A DNA stretch of 64,000 nucleotides from Annulohypoxylon bovei var. microspora (taxonomy: Eukaryota > Ascomycota > Sordariomycetes > Xylariales > Hypoxylaceae): NCBI GenBank assembly GCA_022836615.1, contig MU405346.1:1-64000 (forward strand), in the 5' to 3' direction. The notes under the pieces are model-generated. The model saw only the letters and a program-made list of their open reading frames with translations, searched no databases and was not told where the DNA came from. The position numbers were made by a program, and so were the translations under genes. Shown piece by piece: positions 1-13,293 of the stretch (the stretch's first letter is position 1; each line of letters starts with the position of its first letter).

Positions 1-95
<95 letters not shown>
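1..95. repeat. poly-C homopolymer at the window edge
   Basis: Ninety-five consecutive C residues open the window and change abruptly into a T-rich stretch. A homopolymer this long at a sequence edge is typical of sequencing or assembly noise rather than of fungal genomic DNA. The similar G and C runs around the gap near 31.4 kb support this reading. Confidence 0.85.
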
Positions 96-97
<2 letters not shown>

Positions 98-3000
98 TTC
101 TCTTTTTTTTGACTTTCCTCGGCTGCTTAGATATCGAAAACTCAAGGTCAAGCAAGTCCCCTCGTGACGAGATGTTGGGAAGATCGAAATGGTTGAACGC
201 GCAATTTTGCCCAGGTCCGCGACGATGATGGCGGTGCTGGCTATTGCACCATCCGGACCTTGACCTTGACTTGGGATCCTGGATAAAGGCATTGTAAATG
301 CGGGGACGGTGAAAGGCGACCGCGAGGACACGGTTTGACTGAGCCTCCCGTTAAAGCCGCTGCTGCAGGGATTGTTTCTGAGTAGATTGGAAAGAAAGAA
401 AGCAAGACACCGCCAGCCAGCACACGAAGGTTTCACATGGTTCGTGATGAAATTTTGAGGAAAATGTCTCGGAGATTTCCAGATTGCCCACCTACCTTCG
501 CTTTAGATATTGCCTCATGCAATAACGCTATACGAGTGTATAGATCTTAGATAGGAGGTGAACTATGTAGGTATGTGTATGGATTGTAAATACGACTGCG
601 CTATGAACTGAACTGAATTCGTTAAGGAGGAGACTACAAGATCAACCCCTCCACCGCGGTCCTGGGCATGGGTTTGTAGGCGGTGCAGGATATAATTATT
701 TGCGACGCTCGTTTCTCATTGGACGATATATCCTAGAGCATAGCTCAAAAGCAGATATACATATGAGGCGGGGCCAGACAATGCCCTCATCCCAATTAAA
801 AACACGATATACCGTGACGTCCTGTACCCTACCGTACACACCATCACGAGCGAAATGGTTCGCAGCTTGCTAATCTGTCTGCTAGCCATCTTGTGGAGCT
901 GAAGTGTCCGGGTTTGGATAAGCGCGACGCATGATGTATTGGCATCAGGGTCAGGAACCATGTTATGCCTAAAGCTTCTAGTCATCCTGGGACCGGATGC
1001 CTATCTCGGCGATGGGAAAACCATCACGACCGTGTGCTTGTATGTAAGGTTTGCATCGTGAGTCGTTGCGTTGGGAAAACTTGGGCTCCGAACGTTGAAC
1101 TAGCACGGCGCGGGACTGACGTAGCTTCAACTCTCTCGTCTTTCGTCTTCGCGCCGATGGAATCATGAAGTTTTACTATGACTACAGATCGTAGCAGACC
1201 GCTCAAATCCACATCTTCTAGAATCTCTGTCGCATGTGGCCGACACGTATTATCTCGCGAACTCGATGGACTAACGGGAACCCGAACCCAATGAGATACC
1301 GAGTGCCGCCGAATGGAATCGTCGGAAGAAAGCGGAGCACGTAGCTGGCCGCGATGTCATCGCTGTCCCCCAATGGATGTCGTACGCGGGATAGTAAAAA
1401 ACTTTAGTACGGCGGCTTTTGAAAATCCGCGCGGTAATTAATGGGTTGGTAGAGGTTACTTTGCCGATGTGACTATCATGAGATCCTGATCAGATTGTAA
1501 TGAGTAAAATTTGCCGCAGTGTCCTAGGACTTTCGTGGCCTGTCAATGGTTAACATTCAACGGCGGTTGAAAGCGCTTTAGCTATTTGGTCCCCCTAAAC
1601 TCAAGTAACCCCGAAGTCATAAGCTTTTAGGGCTTGTCATATCCTTCCATGTCACCTAGTCATCATCAGCTGGCTCACGCCTCCAGGTGTTTTCCAACCT
1701 CTCTCTCAACATGAGTCTCAGCATGACCTATGGAAAATTTTCATATTCAACGTCAAGCGAGGCACAATGCGAGGTCCATACACGTTTATTGTCTTACTCC
1801 GATCTCGCGCTGAATCACTTAGGTTCGGTCGTGAAGTCTGGTTCGTGATACCGATGGATTATTGGATTCGTTTTAGCCAAGTGAGGTCGAGTTGAGTCAT
1901 CGCGATGCTGGGCTGTGACTGGTACAGCTGGTAGTATTAAATTTATGTCTAATTGGTTGGTGTGGCAAAGGTGTGGTCTCTTTCAAGGGCTAAATCTGCG
2001 GGAAAGGGATTCGTTTCGAGATGGGTTCACATCCCTGCTGATACACTTTTGATCGCACATCATCGAGGGCGGTGACTATGATCCCTCCTCCGTTACCCCC
2101 CCAACTCGATATTCAAGGCCTCTAGGAGGGCTGCGGGCTGATTCTTAGTGAATGTCGTCATTGACGATAATTCGTCTAGCCTTTCCCGATGGCTTCTGCT
2201 ACCTTGACGTCGCGAGTCATGAACGCCCATATGCTTCTTCAAAAGCCTGAAGGATAGCCTAAACTAGGTTACCCTGCATGGTGGAAATAGCCCCGGATCA
2301 CTACCTAGCTGTCGATGGCATATCTGCCACGGGTTACTGTAGCAGTGTAGTACGAATACCCCTCAATACTGCCGCTTTTTTAAGATAACTGGTGATACTA
2401 CATAGGCTTAATGTGGCGGTCTTCGTCCTCTCGCTGCTCCTGTGCGCCATGATATTAAGGGAATGACCAATCTTGATTCAGTGTAGGAAACAATAATTGT
2501 AGAGTATTCCGTGGTGCATCAAACTGCAAATGCTAGGTATCGTCGACGCCAAGGCGGGGTTGGCAATAACTGCATTTATTGGCTAACCCTGAGTTATCCT
2601 TAGCCTGGTCAGAATAGGTACCTACCTAGGGGTTAAAGGGAATCAATTCTCGGCCAGGAGACGTTACTGATGTCGAGCCCATACGTCATTTGCTAAATCG
2701 TGATACTCGCGATTCTCACGGCGTAAAGTCGTCCGGTATGAGCCACAACATGCCATGACGAACTCCAGTTACGCGTTATGCATTCGAAGATTCTGACCCT
2801 AAACTGTTAGATCTTGTTTGCAAGCACTGTCATCCAGAGGAGACAATCTAACAAACGAGCCATGAGTCTTGTAAAGTAAAGCGAAGTTTGCATCAGAGTA
2901 TCTAGATGAAGATCAATCATTACCTATGGATCACCTAGGCTCGGATTTGTCTTGTTTCCCTCTTCGAAGTTTGATCACCTTGTAATAGTGTACCGCCATT

Positions 3001-6000
3001 TTTGAATTATATAAAATTATTTTCTTCGAAGAATATGAACAGCCAATCAAGATCCAATCCCGAGCAGTTAAATCTCACTGATTGCCACTGTGATTGTTTT
3101 CATTGAATACGTGCAAACTAACCTGACGAGACGAGAGAATACATCGCACTCACCCTAATTTTTTTTTGTGTAAAGTTGATTGAACCTCGCTGTCGTCAAG
3201 GTAGATAGGCGGCTGCTGCCAGGTGATCTCATTCAGCATTTGCAAGTTTTTATGTAAGGCAACGAGGAGGCTTGCCTAAGCTTCGCCCGACGGAGGATCT
3301 TGGCTCGATGTGTGGGTCGATCCATTCGTAGTTGAGATAATGTGGCCTACTACAAAGTCGCGAAAGGCGGATACGGGTGACTCCTATCCGAAACAAGTAA
3401 TGACATTCTACACAATGCGTAGAAGTCGTGCAGGCTGGCCGTGGCAAGCCAACAATGGCGAAATGCTCCGATTCACGGCAGTGAAATGACTACAGCCTCG
3501 ACTCAGCATCAGGAAGCCTTGTCCCTGAATCTGAGATAACACTCAAATCCAGGCCAGTTCTTTTCAACCTGAATAAACAAGGCTCCAGGGCTGCGAAACC
3601 GAGACAAAAATAGTAATCGGCCTCGAAGAAGAAGAGCCTAAGGCGAAGAACTGGTCAGTCTAGGCTGACAATAGTCATGACCGATGGCTTAGGGGGGTGT
3701 GACGGTTTCTCCCTTGGTAACTCCAGAGCCACGGGGAGGGGAGACGCGGGTCCGACTTCGTCTACCATGCTGTTAGGTAGGTGGTCTAAAAGTGCCACCG
3801 ATAACGTATTATAATACGAAAATCTCGTGATCGATACCATTATACTGAGGTATCGACATGCAAGACCTTGTTGGACAATCGTTGATCGTAATGAATTTTC
3901 TCGAAACATCGATGCTTTGGACGTGTCCAGAACAGAGTATCGTACCTAGAGAACCATTGTAGAGTCTGCAAATCCTATCTCGTGTAGGTCATGTCGGCTT
4001 GACCCTAGGCACACAAAAAAATTCACTATTTGCAAGGCGGACGTTACACTATGTCACTGCCAATGTTGCTACTGCTGCTGCCGCTGCCGCTGCCGCTGCC
4101 CTTTGGTGGCAATGTATGATCCAAGCTGCTCCAAGCAAACCTCGAATTCATACATGGAACGCTCGTACATGCAAGCGATGCAAGTACACGGCGGCAAGGC
4201 ATGGATAACAAGCAGCAGTGGCAGCAGTAACGAGTTATTCTATTTCTTTTCTCCTATTCTTCCCCCTTGCCAATGAAGTATAATTCACGGTAGTAGGCAG
4301 ACAGGCAACTAGCCAGCCCAGCCAATTCTTTTTGTTACCAGGCCATATTATATGTGGCCGTCCATCTAATAAACAACAACATCACGCAAATAATGCTCGA
4401 CACGACTGTTGGTTGGTAAATATATGCCTGCAAGCTGCAAGCCGAAATGGAAAGGAATGAGGAATATAGAAGAAGGAGGAGAAAGACGGGGGGTGTAGTT
4501 GATGGAGGGGTGTGGTTGGGTAATCGGAGGAATAGATGGGAATGGGGAATGGATGGATGAGTGATGACTCTTCACAAACTTGCCATCATTCCCGCGTCGA
4601 TAAAAAGATTGATTGATTGCCCAGAAGCCCAGTTGTTCTTTCAAGTTTTCTAGCTGGACTTTGAATAATTAGGTCGTAATGGCTACTTACAAGTTGCAGC
4701 ACACTAAACCATATTAGAGGCATACTAAGAGTACATAATACATAGACTATGTAAATACATACGTTATGTATATTCGGGCAGGGGTTTGATTGTTTTGTGG
4801 CTACCCACATGAGGTTTTTAGTTAGCCAATGGTAGTGAAGTCAAATAGTACTACTAACCCTTATTGGATCTAGCGGATGTATGAATTTCATACATTTACA
4901 AGGGATGGTATCCTTCAAACAACCCAGCCTCGTCACTGAGTGGCTCGTCATTACTCCAAATGATATTTTCAAACTTCATTAAACCAATCATGAACTAACA
5001 TTTTCCAACTTAACTCCACTTTATTGCGAGTCCATCTGCTGCCGACACACTAAGACCCACCCATTCCCTATTATGGCTGGCTGTATGAAGTGGCAGAATA
5101 TATCAACTTATTATTGGTTACTGGAACTCTTTTACAGGGTGTGTAGTTTATTCGGAGTCGTCTCTCATTGCTCGTAGTTTGATTTCCCCATCCTCTTGAC
5201 CGTAACTGTACATGCGTTATCCTGTATTCTGTATCCCCCCAAATCCCCCCAATTGTCTCTGTCTGTTCCCGTTATTCAAAACTCGTCGGTGCCCCATGCG
5301 TCGGCTGTCCTCTCCCGTTTCCCTCTCCTCCCATCGAACAAAGCCGCCGCAATGTTCGATTTGAAGATCTAGACGACGACAAGGCGACTTCTTGAAAGTC
5401 TGCTCTAATATCATAGAGAGCCATACTTGAGCGAATAGCTTCAATTTACATTCTTGTTTATTGCTCTCTCCTCAAATTCTTCTCTGAGCCTCTCTCCCCT
5501 CTTCAGTGTGCTTTATTTTCCATTCTTGATTCTCTACTCGGTCCGCAGTGGCATTGACTTGCACTCTCCGCGACTTGGAATAAGAGGAAAAACCCAAAAA
5601 ACAAAAGTCGATTCATCGATACGATACCCCATTAGAATAAAAAAACAAGGTCTCCCAACGAAACGAATTACATCCACCAATTTTTGTGTGTCCCAATGAC
5701 ATCTAACAGTCCTTCGACAATTGTTATTACTATTACCACCACTATTATTCCTATTCCTCTACTCTCCTTCTAAAAAAACTTTGGAACCAACAGACGCCAC
5801 CCCAGATTACTCAAAGGGAAAAGAAAAAAAGAGGACGCTGTTTGCGTACACTCCGTCGACTCACACATTATACCTCTATCTTAATTTGTACTCATATTTT
5901 ATTTTTACTCACAAAATATCTCCTCTCAGCCCTTTGTTCCTTTTGGATCGAATCGCCACTCACACGGCTTGGGATTGGATCTGGACCCATTCCCAGGCTT

Positions 6001-7349
6001 CCACGCGTGTGACCGTCATTTTTCCCTTGCAACTCCTTTGCAACGTGCTAGTTCAAGGTTGGGAGTCACCCGGATCCGCAGTTAATACGGTCTACGATTT
6101 TACAGCATTCGACATATCAGCCCCAGTGTTAGCCAGCACGGTAAAAGGGCCACCTAAGCACCCCAAGAAAACCTAAGCCATCGGAGTTACCTAGGTACCC
6201 TGGACGCTAAAAAACGCACCGACCACCCCCTAGAAAGAATCACCCAGTTAGCCAGGTTCCCAACTTCCCAAGGTTCCCACGGTTCCAGGAAGGTTCAGCG
6301 CAAAGACCACCTGTACAAACAGCCCACATAGCGGTAATGATCGGACTGTCTTCGCCACCTCACACCAGCAGAGAAAGAGTCATCGAATAGGTACCTGACC
6401 TTACCAACCCAAAGGCCACTTAGACTAAAATACATCCGTACACCCTGTCGCTATTTTTCGCCATCGTCCTCGCCTTCACACTGGTCATTAGTCCTTGGTC
6501 CTTTCTTACTCCTCGACTTTGACCACGCGACTCATCATCTCTCTCCTCTCTACCGCCTCTCTAACACTTTCAACTAATACTGTCGCTTGTTCACCTGTTA
6601 GCCTGTTCGCCTCAGGTATAACTTCATATTAAAAGGACTTGGTGTTCCCCCATTCCCCCTTTACTTCTGCATCTCCTCTACCCTGGTCCTACACTGCCAA
6701 CGGTATAACATATGCATATTCTCTCGGCAGTAGAAAGTGGTTGCAGCTCGTACCTTGCATAAATCGATCTCTCACACAAATATCGTCAGCCAATCCGACG
6801 TCAGCCATTTCTTTCCACCCCCAAATCGCGTTCGCGCTCGCGCCGACCCCGACTTGCCGATAATCGATTAATCAACGTCTTAATTCCTCAACAAGCCGCT
6901 TCTAACCCGCACATCGCGACTCCTACATTTCGTCTCTCGTCTCTCGTGATTTCTATCTTTTGGTCAAGTAGAAGCCCAGCTTGATGCATATCTAGCTGGT
7001 GCGACTACTGTCCTAACCCCCCCCCAACTCTTTGTTTCCCTGGTAGAAACAAATAGCCACACGATGCAGGTTGCGAAATCGATATCATCTACTCCAGTCG
7101 TCTGTCCCGCTCTGTCTTCCGGTTTGATCGTTCGTGAATCCCTGGTTAGAGACAATCTTGTCTAGGAACCAATCTTCTTTTTCGATCCATCTGCTTTACA
7201 ATAGCTATATGCTGCTATTGTGAAGCCTCCTAGTCGATAAAAAAGAATTCACGATCTATCTCTCGGTATAACCTACTAATCGGTTTGACTCTGCTCGACG
7301 GACGACTGGAGGTTTAGTTTAGAAACTTTTACCTCGCGCCTTTCTCAAG
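96..7349. other. gene-free stretch, including the cyclin gene's upstream region
   Basis: I see no reading frame here with coding character. The open frames are short, overlap on both strands and match no family I know. About 4064-4100 holds an imperfect GCTGCC trinucleotide/hexanucleotide repeat. From about 5450 to 7349 the plus strand becomes strongly pyrimidine-rich (CT and CTCC runs), which is common in promoters and long 5' leaders of filamentous fungi; it is probably the promoter and leader of the cyclin gene that begins at 7350. Short TAGGTA-type motifs occur near 2620, 3775 and 6190. Confidence 0.5.
4064..4100. repeat. imperfect GCTGCC microsatellite
   Basis: GCT and GCC/CTG triplets alternate over roughly 37 bp, giving a poly-Ala run in one frame. 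No gene model surrounds it, so it is best read as an intergenic microsatellite. Confidence 0.6.
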
Positions 7350-9490
7350 ATGATGTGCAACGAATTTGATTCGTTGCCTTCTTTTATCAACTCCTCCCAA
7401 AATGGACCATATAATTCCTCTATAGCCTCTTCCGCCTCATCCTCCGCCGCTTCAGTTTGGTCCGAAGCATCTTCTCAATCCTCCGATGATTCTACGGTTT
7501 CCGTATGCGCTTCTGATTCGTCAGAACAATGCGGTGCCTATTCTTATACTCTGCTATCTAGGCCCTCCCGATCTGATGTTGCATGCAACAAGATCTCACT
7601 AAGTACTTGTTGGCCGGGTCAGCCGCAACAAGCCGAAGTTCCGCAGGAGCTTCGTCGTAATCCACGACGCACCAATGGTGGTGCGACTACCAGGACTGGA
7701 TGCCCTCCGCCTCTGGTTCGCCAAAGCGATCGCAAGGTGAACTTTGTCGATAGCCTCGTCGGTAAGCAATAACGAAAAATTCCCATGTCCCATATATTCC
7801 GAGCTCAACATCCCCTTTAGATTCTTCGACCCAGATTGTAGAAGCGATTTGGCCACTATCTTCCGTCTTCCATCGACAGGAAATGGGTCCCAAAGCCGTG
7901 CTACCTCTGCGCACTTTCATCCAAGAAACGCTGCGCAGATCTCGCACGAGCTATTCTACCTTGCAAGTTGCCCTCTACTACTTGATACTGATTAAGCCTC
8001 ATGTTCCCAATCATGATTTCACTATGGAGCAGCCCGATGATGTCCACGCAAGCAGAGTTCTCCAGTGTGGTCGCCGTATGTTTCTAGCTGCCTTAATTCT
8101 TGCCTCGAAATACTTACAGGACCGAAACTATTCGGCACGAGCTTGGAGCAAGATATCTGGACTTGCGACGCAGGAGATCAACCAGAACGAGATGGCATTC
8201 CTTGAAGCTGTTAAATGGAAGCTGCATATTACTGATGCTGTTTTTAAACGATGGACCGAAATAGTTCTGAAACATACGCCATCGCAACCCCCGTCTTCTG
8301 GATCAGCTTGTTCTCAGGTTCTAGACCAGCAGCATCAAGAGTGGAGGGATTTGATTCTCAACCTCGAGCCGGAACTGACTAACATTGAGGATCTCATTCC
8401 GCTGAGCCCGTCAGCTGCCAAGTTCCGAGACATTACCCCAACTCCGTCTCTATCGGCCCCATCTCCTCCATTGGATGCGCCGAGCTACGTGAGCGATCTG
8501 TCTACACCTAAGACATTTAGCATCCCCTTCGTTATGGAGCCCGCACCGGCCACTGTACATACTCCAGGTCGTTTTGCTCCAGCTTTGGGTCTATTACCTA
8601 CTCCCCGTCTTACCCCACAGCCGATTGGATTTAGTACTCCCGCCGTGAGTGCTGCTACTTGTCTGCTTAGCGGTAAAGGTTCGATGGGCTTCGCCATGGC
8701 GCAGGCTGCAAACGTTTCTGCCTCCCAAAATCTGGACCGATGGCCTGGATCTATCAGTTCGTCACCTATGAGTTATGTTTCAACACGCCGTTCTTCACTC
8801 GCCAATTCTATTTCGACGGCATCTTCACCGGAATCGATGATCTCTGATTCGTCGCGTACGTCTCGCTCATCCTCGATCTCATCTGCTTCGTCGTTGGCCA
8901 GCGCGCCGTCCACCAAATTGGATGTTCAGGCGCGATGCCGATACGCGAAGCTATGCAGTGAGAGACAGAGTTTAAGACCTGCCATCGCTTCGGTGCCCGA
9001 AGATTACGAAGAGAATTGCATTACGTCCTCGCCCGAATCTTATACCGGCCCGGTGGGTAAAGATTTGGTACAGATGTCGATGGAGACTCCATTAGCGCGA
9101 GGTTGTGAGCTTGACGACGCTGCGAGCGCTGCCCGTGCTCTGCAAGAACTTCACAGCTACCACCAGCGAACAAACCCCCAGCCTCGTCTGCCTGTCAGAC
9201 TTGGCTCAAAGCGGAGCCGGCCGTTGTCGATCGACAACTCCCTCCAGGAGAATGTCCGCGAGATGCTAAGTACTCAGTACTACAGTATCGCTGAAAGAGA
9301 AGGCCATGATTCTATGGTTCGCGGTCTTACATCTATGGATCTGGGAAATCAGCAGACGCCAGTCCAGTCGAACGGAGGTAGAAAACGATTTTGCTGCTCG
9401 ACCGATGCTCGATCATATGTCATCCCCGCGATTCACCCTGCAGTTGGTGGTCCCGGTGGTCCAGGCATGTGGGAAGGCATCTTGAACTAG
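7350..9490 (+). CDS. Pho80/PCL-type cyclin
   Basis: Cyclins of this class bind and direct a Pho85-type cyclin-dependent kinase, acting in nutrient signalling or transcription-factor turnover. There are two exons, 7350-7761 and 7821-9490, with a 59-bp intron (donor GTAAGC, acceptor TTTAG); the spliced product is 693 residues. The N-terminal 130 residues are Ser-rich and probably disordered. The cyclin box spans about residues 140-260 and includes the segments RTFIQETLRRSR, ALILASKYLQDRNYSARAW and FLEAVKWKL, which are the hallmark of Pho80-like cyclins. The long C-terminal half is Ser/Pro-rich with many S/TP sites. The start is the first ATG after a pyrimidine-rich leader. The length and the box resemble the Pcl5 branch of filamentous fungi, but the sub-type is an inference. 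Confidence 0.88.
7762..7820 (+). other. intron of the cyclin gene
   Basis: Donor GTAAGC and acceptor CTTTAG. Removing it fuses the frames into VNFVDSLVDSSTQIVEAIWP, which continues straight into the cyclin box. Without splicing, the first exon stops at 7772. Confidence 0.9.
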
Positions 9491-12400
9491 AGCCGTTTGC
9501 TAGTCTACATCATATTTAGGTATTTCGCGCAACCGACGACAAATAACCCTTGTGACAATATTCATCTATTTCCTTTGTTCTACAACGGGAGGGGTTCGAC
9601 GGTTCTTGATACCACATTTGGAAGTCACAAAGTTTATAGAACCCCGACAATGGTCAAGGCACAGGCGAAAAAAATAAGTTTTTTTTTCTCGATTCATGCA
9701 TTTCCAGGATCACAGCATATGGGGATGCAAGGTGGGTAGTTGCTTGTGTACGAATGGACAGGGAGATGGGCTATCGTTTCAGACGGTGTTCCGGAGGGGA
9801 TAATCATAGTGTTGTTCAAAGCAGTAATGGCTAGTTCAGTGGCAGCAACGGCGATGGCAGCGGTACTAGCAGAGAGGGAGAAGGGGAGAGGAAGTGGGCA
9901 ACTCGAGAAATATGGCAAGCTAGCATATTGTGCGATACCCTCGAGTCGGGCGCCTGAAGTTGAAGTTTTTAGTCTTTACTTGATTCGTACGACCGGCGAC
10001 AAATCGTGCCCGCGAACTCGCCGAACGATACAACTGGCAACCGTCGAAATGCGGATGCTGTTTGTCTTCCGAGCTAGTAGCTACGAGAAAGAGAAAGGCA
10101 CACAAAGACATTCTAGTTTCTATTACTATCTGGCCTGAAAAGGTGTTGCGCAATCGAGTATCAAGAGGAACTTCGAGGTACAAAAAGCAAAGCGGAAACT
10201 TCTTCTAGAGAGCTTTCAGAGAGACACAACCTCCGCAGATAGTAAGAAAATCTGATATAAGCTTCACCGAGCTGGAAACTTAACGAAAAAAAACCTTCGA
10301 TTTATTCATGTTGAGTGCCAGTTTTTTGTTCTTTGTCTGTGTGAGATTCGTGCACTTGCAGTACTGACCATGAGCTGAAGAAGCCGAAGTGTGGATCACA
10401 CTTTTTTTCAAGAGAAAGAGGCATAAAATTGACACGAAGTCCCTTCACCGTCACGAGACATACAGCCAGTACACGTTTTGTTTGACGTCGGCACGAAGGT
10501 ATCGAATCATGATCTTCCCCTCCCCCTTGTTTGCTGATGTGAGGCGTTGTAGGTTGGCAGAAGGGGAGCGAGTCGAAGGAGGGGACCCATTCGGCTGGGC
10601 TGGCTGGCTGGCCGGCCGTGGGTCGGCCGGTGAGTCATCGTCAACATGACTGACGTGAAATCTCCATTCACACAACAGCATTTGTCCCGGGGTTGGTTTA
10701 GCGGCTCGGTGGGTCAGCCTAGTTGCCGAATCAACCAACCAATCCCTGCCCGCCCGTTCGTTAGGGCCCGGCCAACCAGAGCCAACCAATCCTAGCTAAT
10801 TACCCCTTCGGGCAACAGGCCACGCGCCAAGGCGCACTTGCAACCAATCAAGGGCCCCGTCGCTGGCCGCATTACATGTCTGGGTAGGTCCCACTCATGT
10901 GTACATACACTTCACGATGCGAACGCCCCCGGCGTGAATGCCACGCGCGCTCTCGCGGTGCGCGGTTCACGATGGTAACGTATCGCATTGCCTCGAAGGT
11001 TTGTTGGTCTACGAAGTATACATAACATACATATGTGCCTTGCTATAGGTGAGTTGGTTTTACATATGTATTTTACTTTTTTTTTTACTTTTTTTATGCG
11101 ATGTGTTGGTGCTATGGGTAGGGGTTGGCGTTGTCCGGGGTTGCGAGCAGAGGACCGGCTCCTGCGGGATGCTGCTTCGTCCTCGTGGACGCTGCCTGCC
11201 TGCCTGCTCGTCGGCGTTACTGGCGGGGGCTTGCTGCTGGTTTACCTACCTGCCTACATGTAATGTGTAATGTGTAGTGGCCCGGGGATAAAGGTATAGG
11301 TAGGTATTAGAAATCTTTTGAGCTGCTGCTTTCCGGCTGTGTAAGTTACTGTACACTAGGTAGGTAGGTAGGTAGGCAGCGCACGGCTCAGGAACTTGTC
11401 GCTGCGTAACGCCGCTTGCCGGCGCGGTCTGTGGGTTAGGGGAGGTGAGGCATGTATGTAGGTAAGATATGTCATCGTCGGGTGATTGCTAAGCTGAGGT
11501 CCCGAGACCCAGCCCAGCGCGCCGCTTTCTCGTGCTGAATCAGCGGCGCTGCGCCGGCTTGACTGTGTGCCACTTTCGGCTCTTCGCTGGATAGGTAGGT
11601 ACTGAAGCGGCTGTATGTGTATACCCATATGAAGAAATGCTGTTACTCAGCGCGTGCGAGGTTGGTGTGTGTGCTACGGGGCACAGGCTTCTCGGCGGAA
11701 CTGCGAATCCTCCTGTCAAATCGAATCCTGATACACACAGGTACCTACTGCACCTAGGCGTTTGTTTCAACGATGAGTCAGTCAGTCCAGCGTGGATTAC
11801 CTCAGGTACGGGTTAAATCATTTTCCCTAAAACGTGGAGTTCGTAGACGGCGTTTGACGCCGGACTAAACTGAAAACCTAGATACGTAGGTGCCTGTTTA
11901 GGCAAGCATGGACGAAGGCGTGGAGGTGGATGTAAGTTTAGTGTCCGTAGATGCTTATACCCGGCGTCGTCGTGGGATTTTTCGGAGAATACACATAGGT
12001 AGGTAGTAGGTACTGGTGCTCCTCCAGCTCCTCCTAACATCATCCCATCTATCATACCTATCAATATAAGAATAAAATATCCGATCACCAAAGACCCTAT
12101 TGCTCTGTACCTAGTGACATTAATCGCATACCTCATGACACGACCAAACGCCAAACCCCTATCCTCATCGCCAAGTACCTGTGAAGGGGAGGTGTAATGG
12201 AAAGGTGTGAGTGGGACCTCTCCATGGCGTCTGCCTGTTCCCGTATCCCCTCTTCCCCGTCTTACTCATACCGAGATCGACCTCACCCATCCCGAGATTA
12301 TTCCTAGCTGCTCGCCGAGCCACTATCACCTCACTGCTCGGCGCACTACCCCGGACGACACTGAGGGGTAGCCTATCCCCTGAACCTGGGAGCTTCCCAA

Positions 12401-13293
12401 ACCTTCCGGAATATCGACAATCCTATTCCCTTCAGCACGCCGAATAGTCATGAGCCCCTTACCCTAGGTACCTAGGCAAAGCCCTCCAAAACCCGCGGTC
12501 TAAATTCGACCTTGGAAGTCCATACGGCGTTTTCCTCACCGATCAAACCCCTAGAGCAAAGTTGTATATCCCCAAATCCCGAGCAATCTGATATAAAAGT
12601 CATCGTGTGAGAAATGAATCTATCCCCGAACCGCGTGTTCTTCCATACGTACCATCCAGATCCCTCGATAGTTACCTCAGTATTACTCACTCGCCCTTGG
12701 CCTGGTCAAAAATGGGCTCCCCAACTCCTTAGGTTCACGGATGTAGACTATGTAGATACTTAGGAAGAGTTCGATATATATAATTCTTGTCATTATTAAT
12801 GGCATAAGAAAATGAAGATGAGTCTGCATGAAGTGCTTTACGAAGGATGGCGGTGGCAAGTATATACGCTCGGGTCCCTGTTGACTACTAGGTAGGTAGG
12901 TATAACGAGTACGAAATTGCAGTCGTTGCAATCACTCCATCATATGAACACCAGGGGGGAAGGTCGGAGGGCATGTTAGTTAAGCAAAAATCTGAAGCAA
13001 GTCACCATTACGGAAGTTTCGAAAATCTTACGGGACATGACAGTCTTTATTCAGAGATCCTATTGATGGCTATCTAGAAAATCGTGTGCTTTTCATGTGA
13101 TCAGCCTGTCTGGTCTCTGTATAGGGGAAAGATTATTAGGAATAGTTTGGCATCTTCGTTGGTGTCTGCCAAACAGAAAAGTGCAAAGCGAACATGCGCA
13201 TCAAAGCCCCTCAAGGGATTCTCAAGAAATCCCGAGAGATTCGCGTAGGCTTAGTAATAGGACCTGGTAAGAGGGACAGATAGTTAGAAGCGA
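9491..13293. other. intergenic region with TAGGTA repeats
   Basis: No supportable gene was found. Frames such as those at 10451-10789 and 11049-11270 are short and compositionally odd (Trp/Gly/Arg or Leu/Cys runs), without splice-linked partners. The region carries TAGG tandem arrays near 11357-11376, 11590, 11998 and 12890 and a CCTAGGTACCTAGG palindrome near 12470. The proximal parts should hold the 3' UTRs of the cyclin (+) and helicase (-), which converge on this region. Confidence 0.5.
11357..11376. repeat. TAGG tandem array
   Basis: Several consecutive TAGG tetramers. It is one of many related TAGGTA/TACCTA arrays scattered through the non-coding parts of the window. Confidence 0.8.

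Noticed and set aside
5454..6176. Two pyrimidine-rich open frames upstream of the cyclin gene
   Set aside because: Composition is Leu/Ser/Pro/Phe-rich as expected from CT-rich promoter DNA; no splice-linked continuation or family resemblance.
10451..11270. Several short frames on both strands downstream of the cyclin gene
   Set aside because: They overlap, are rich in Trp, Arg, Gly or Leu through GC-rich repeats and have no supporting splice or domain evidence.
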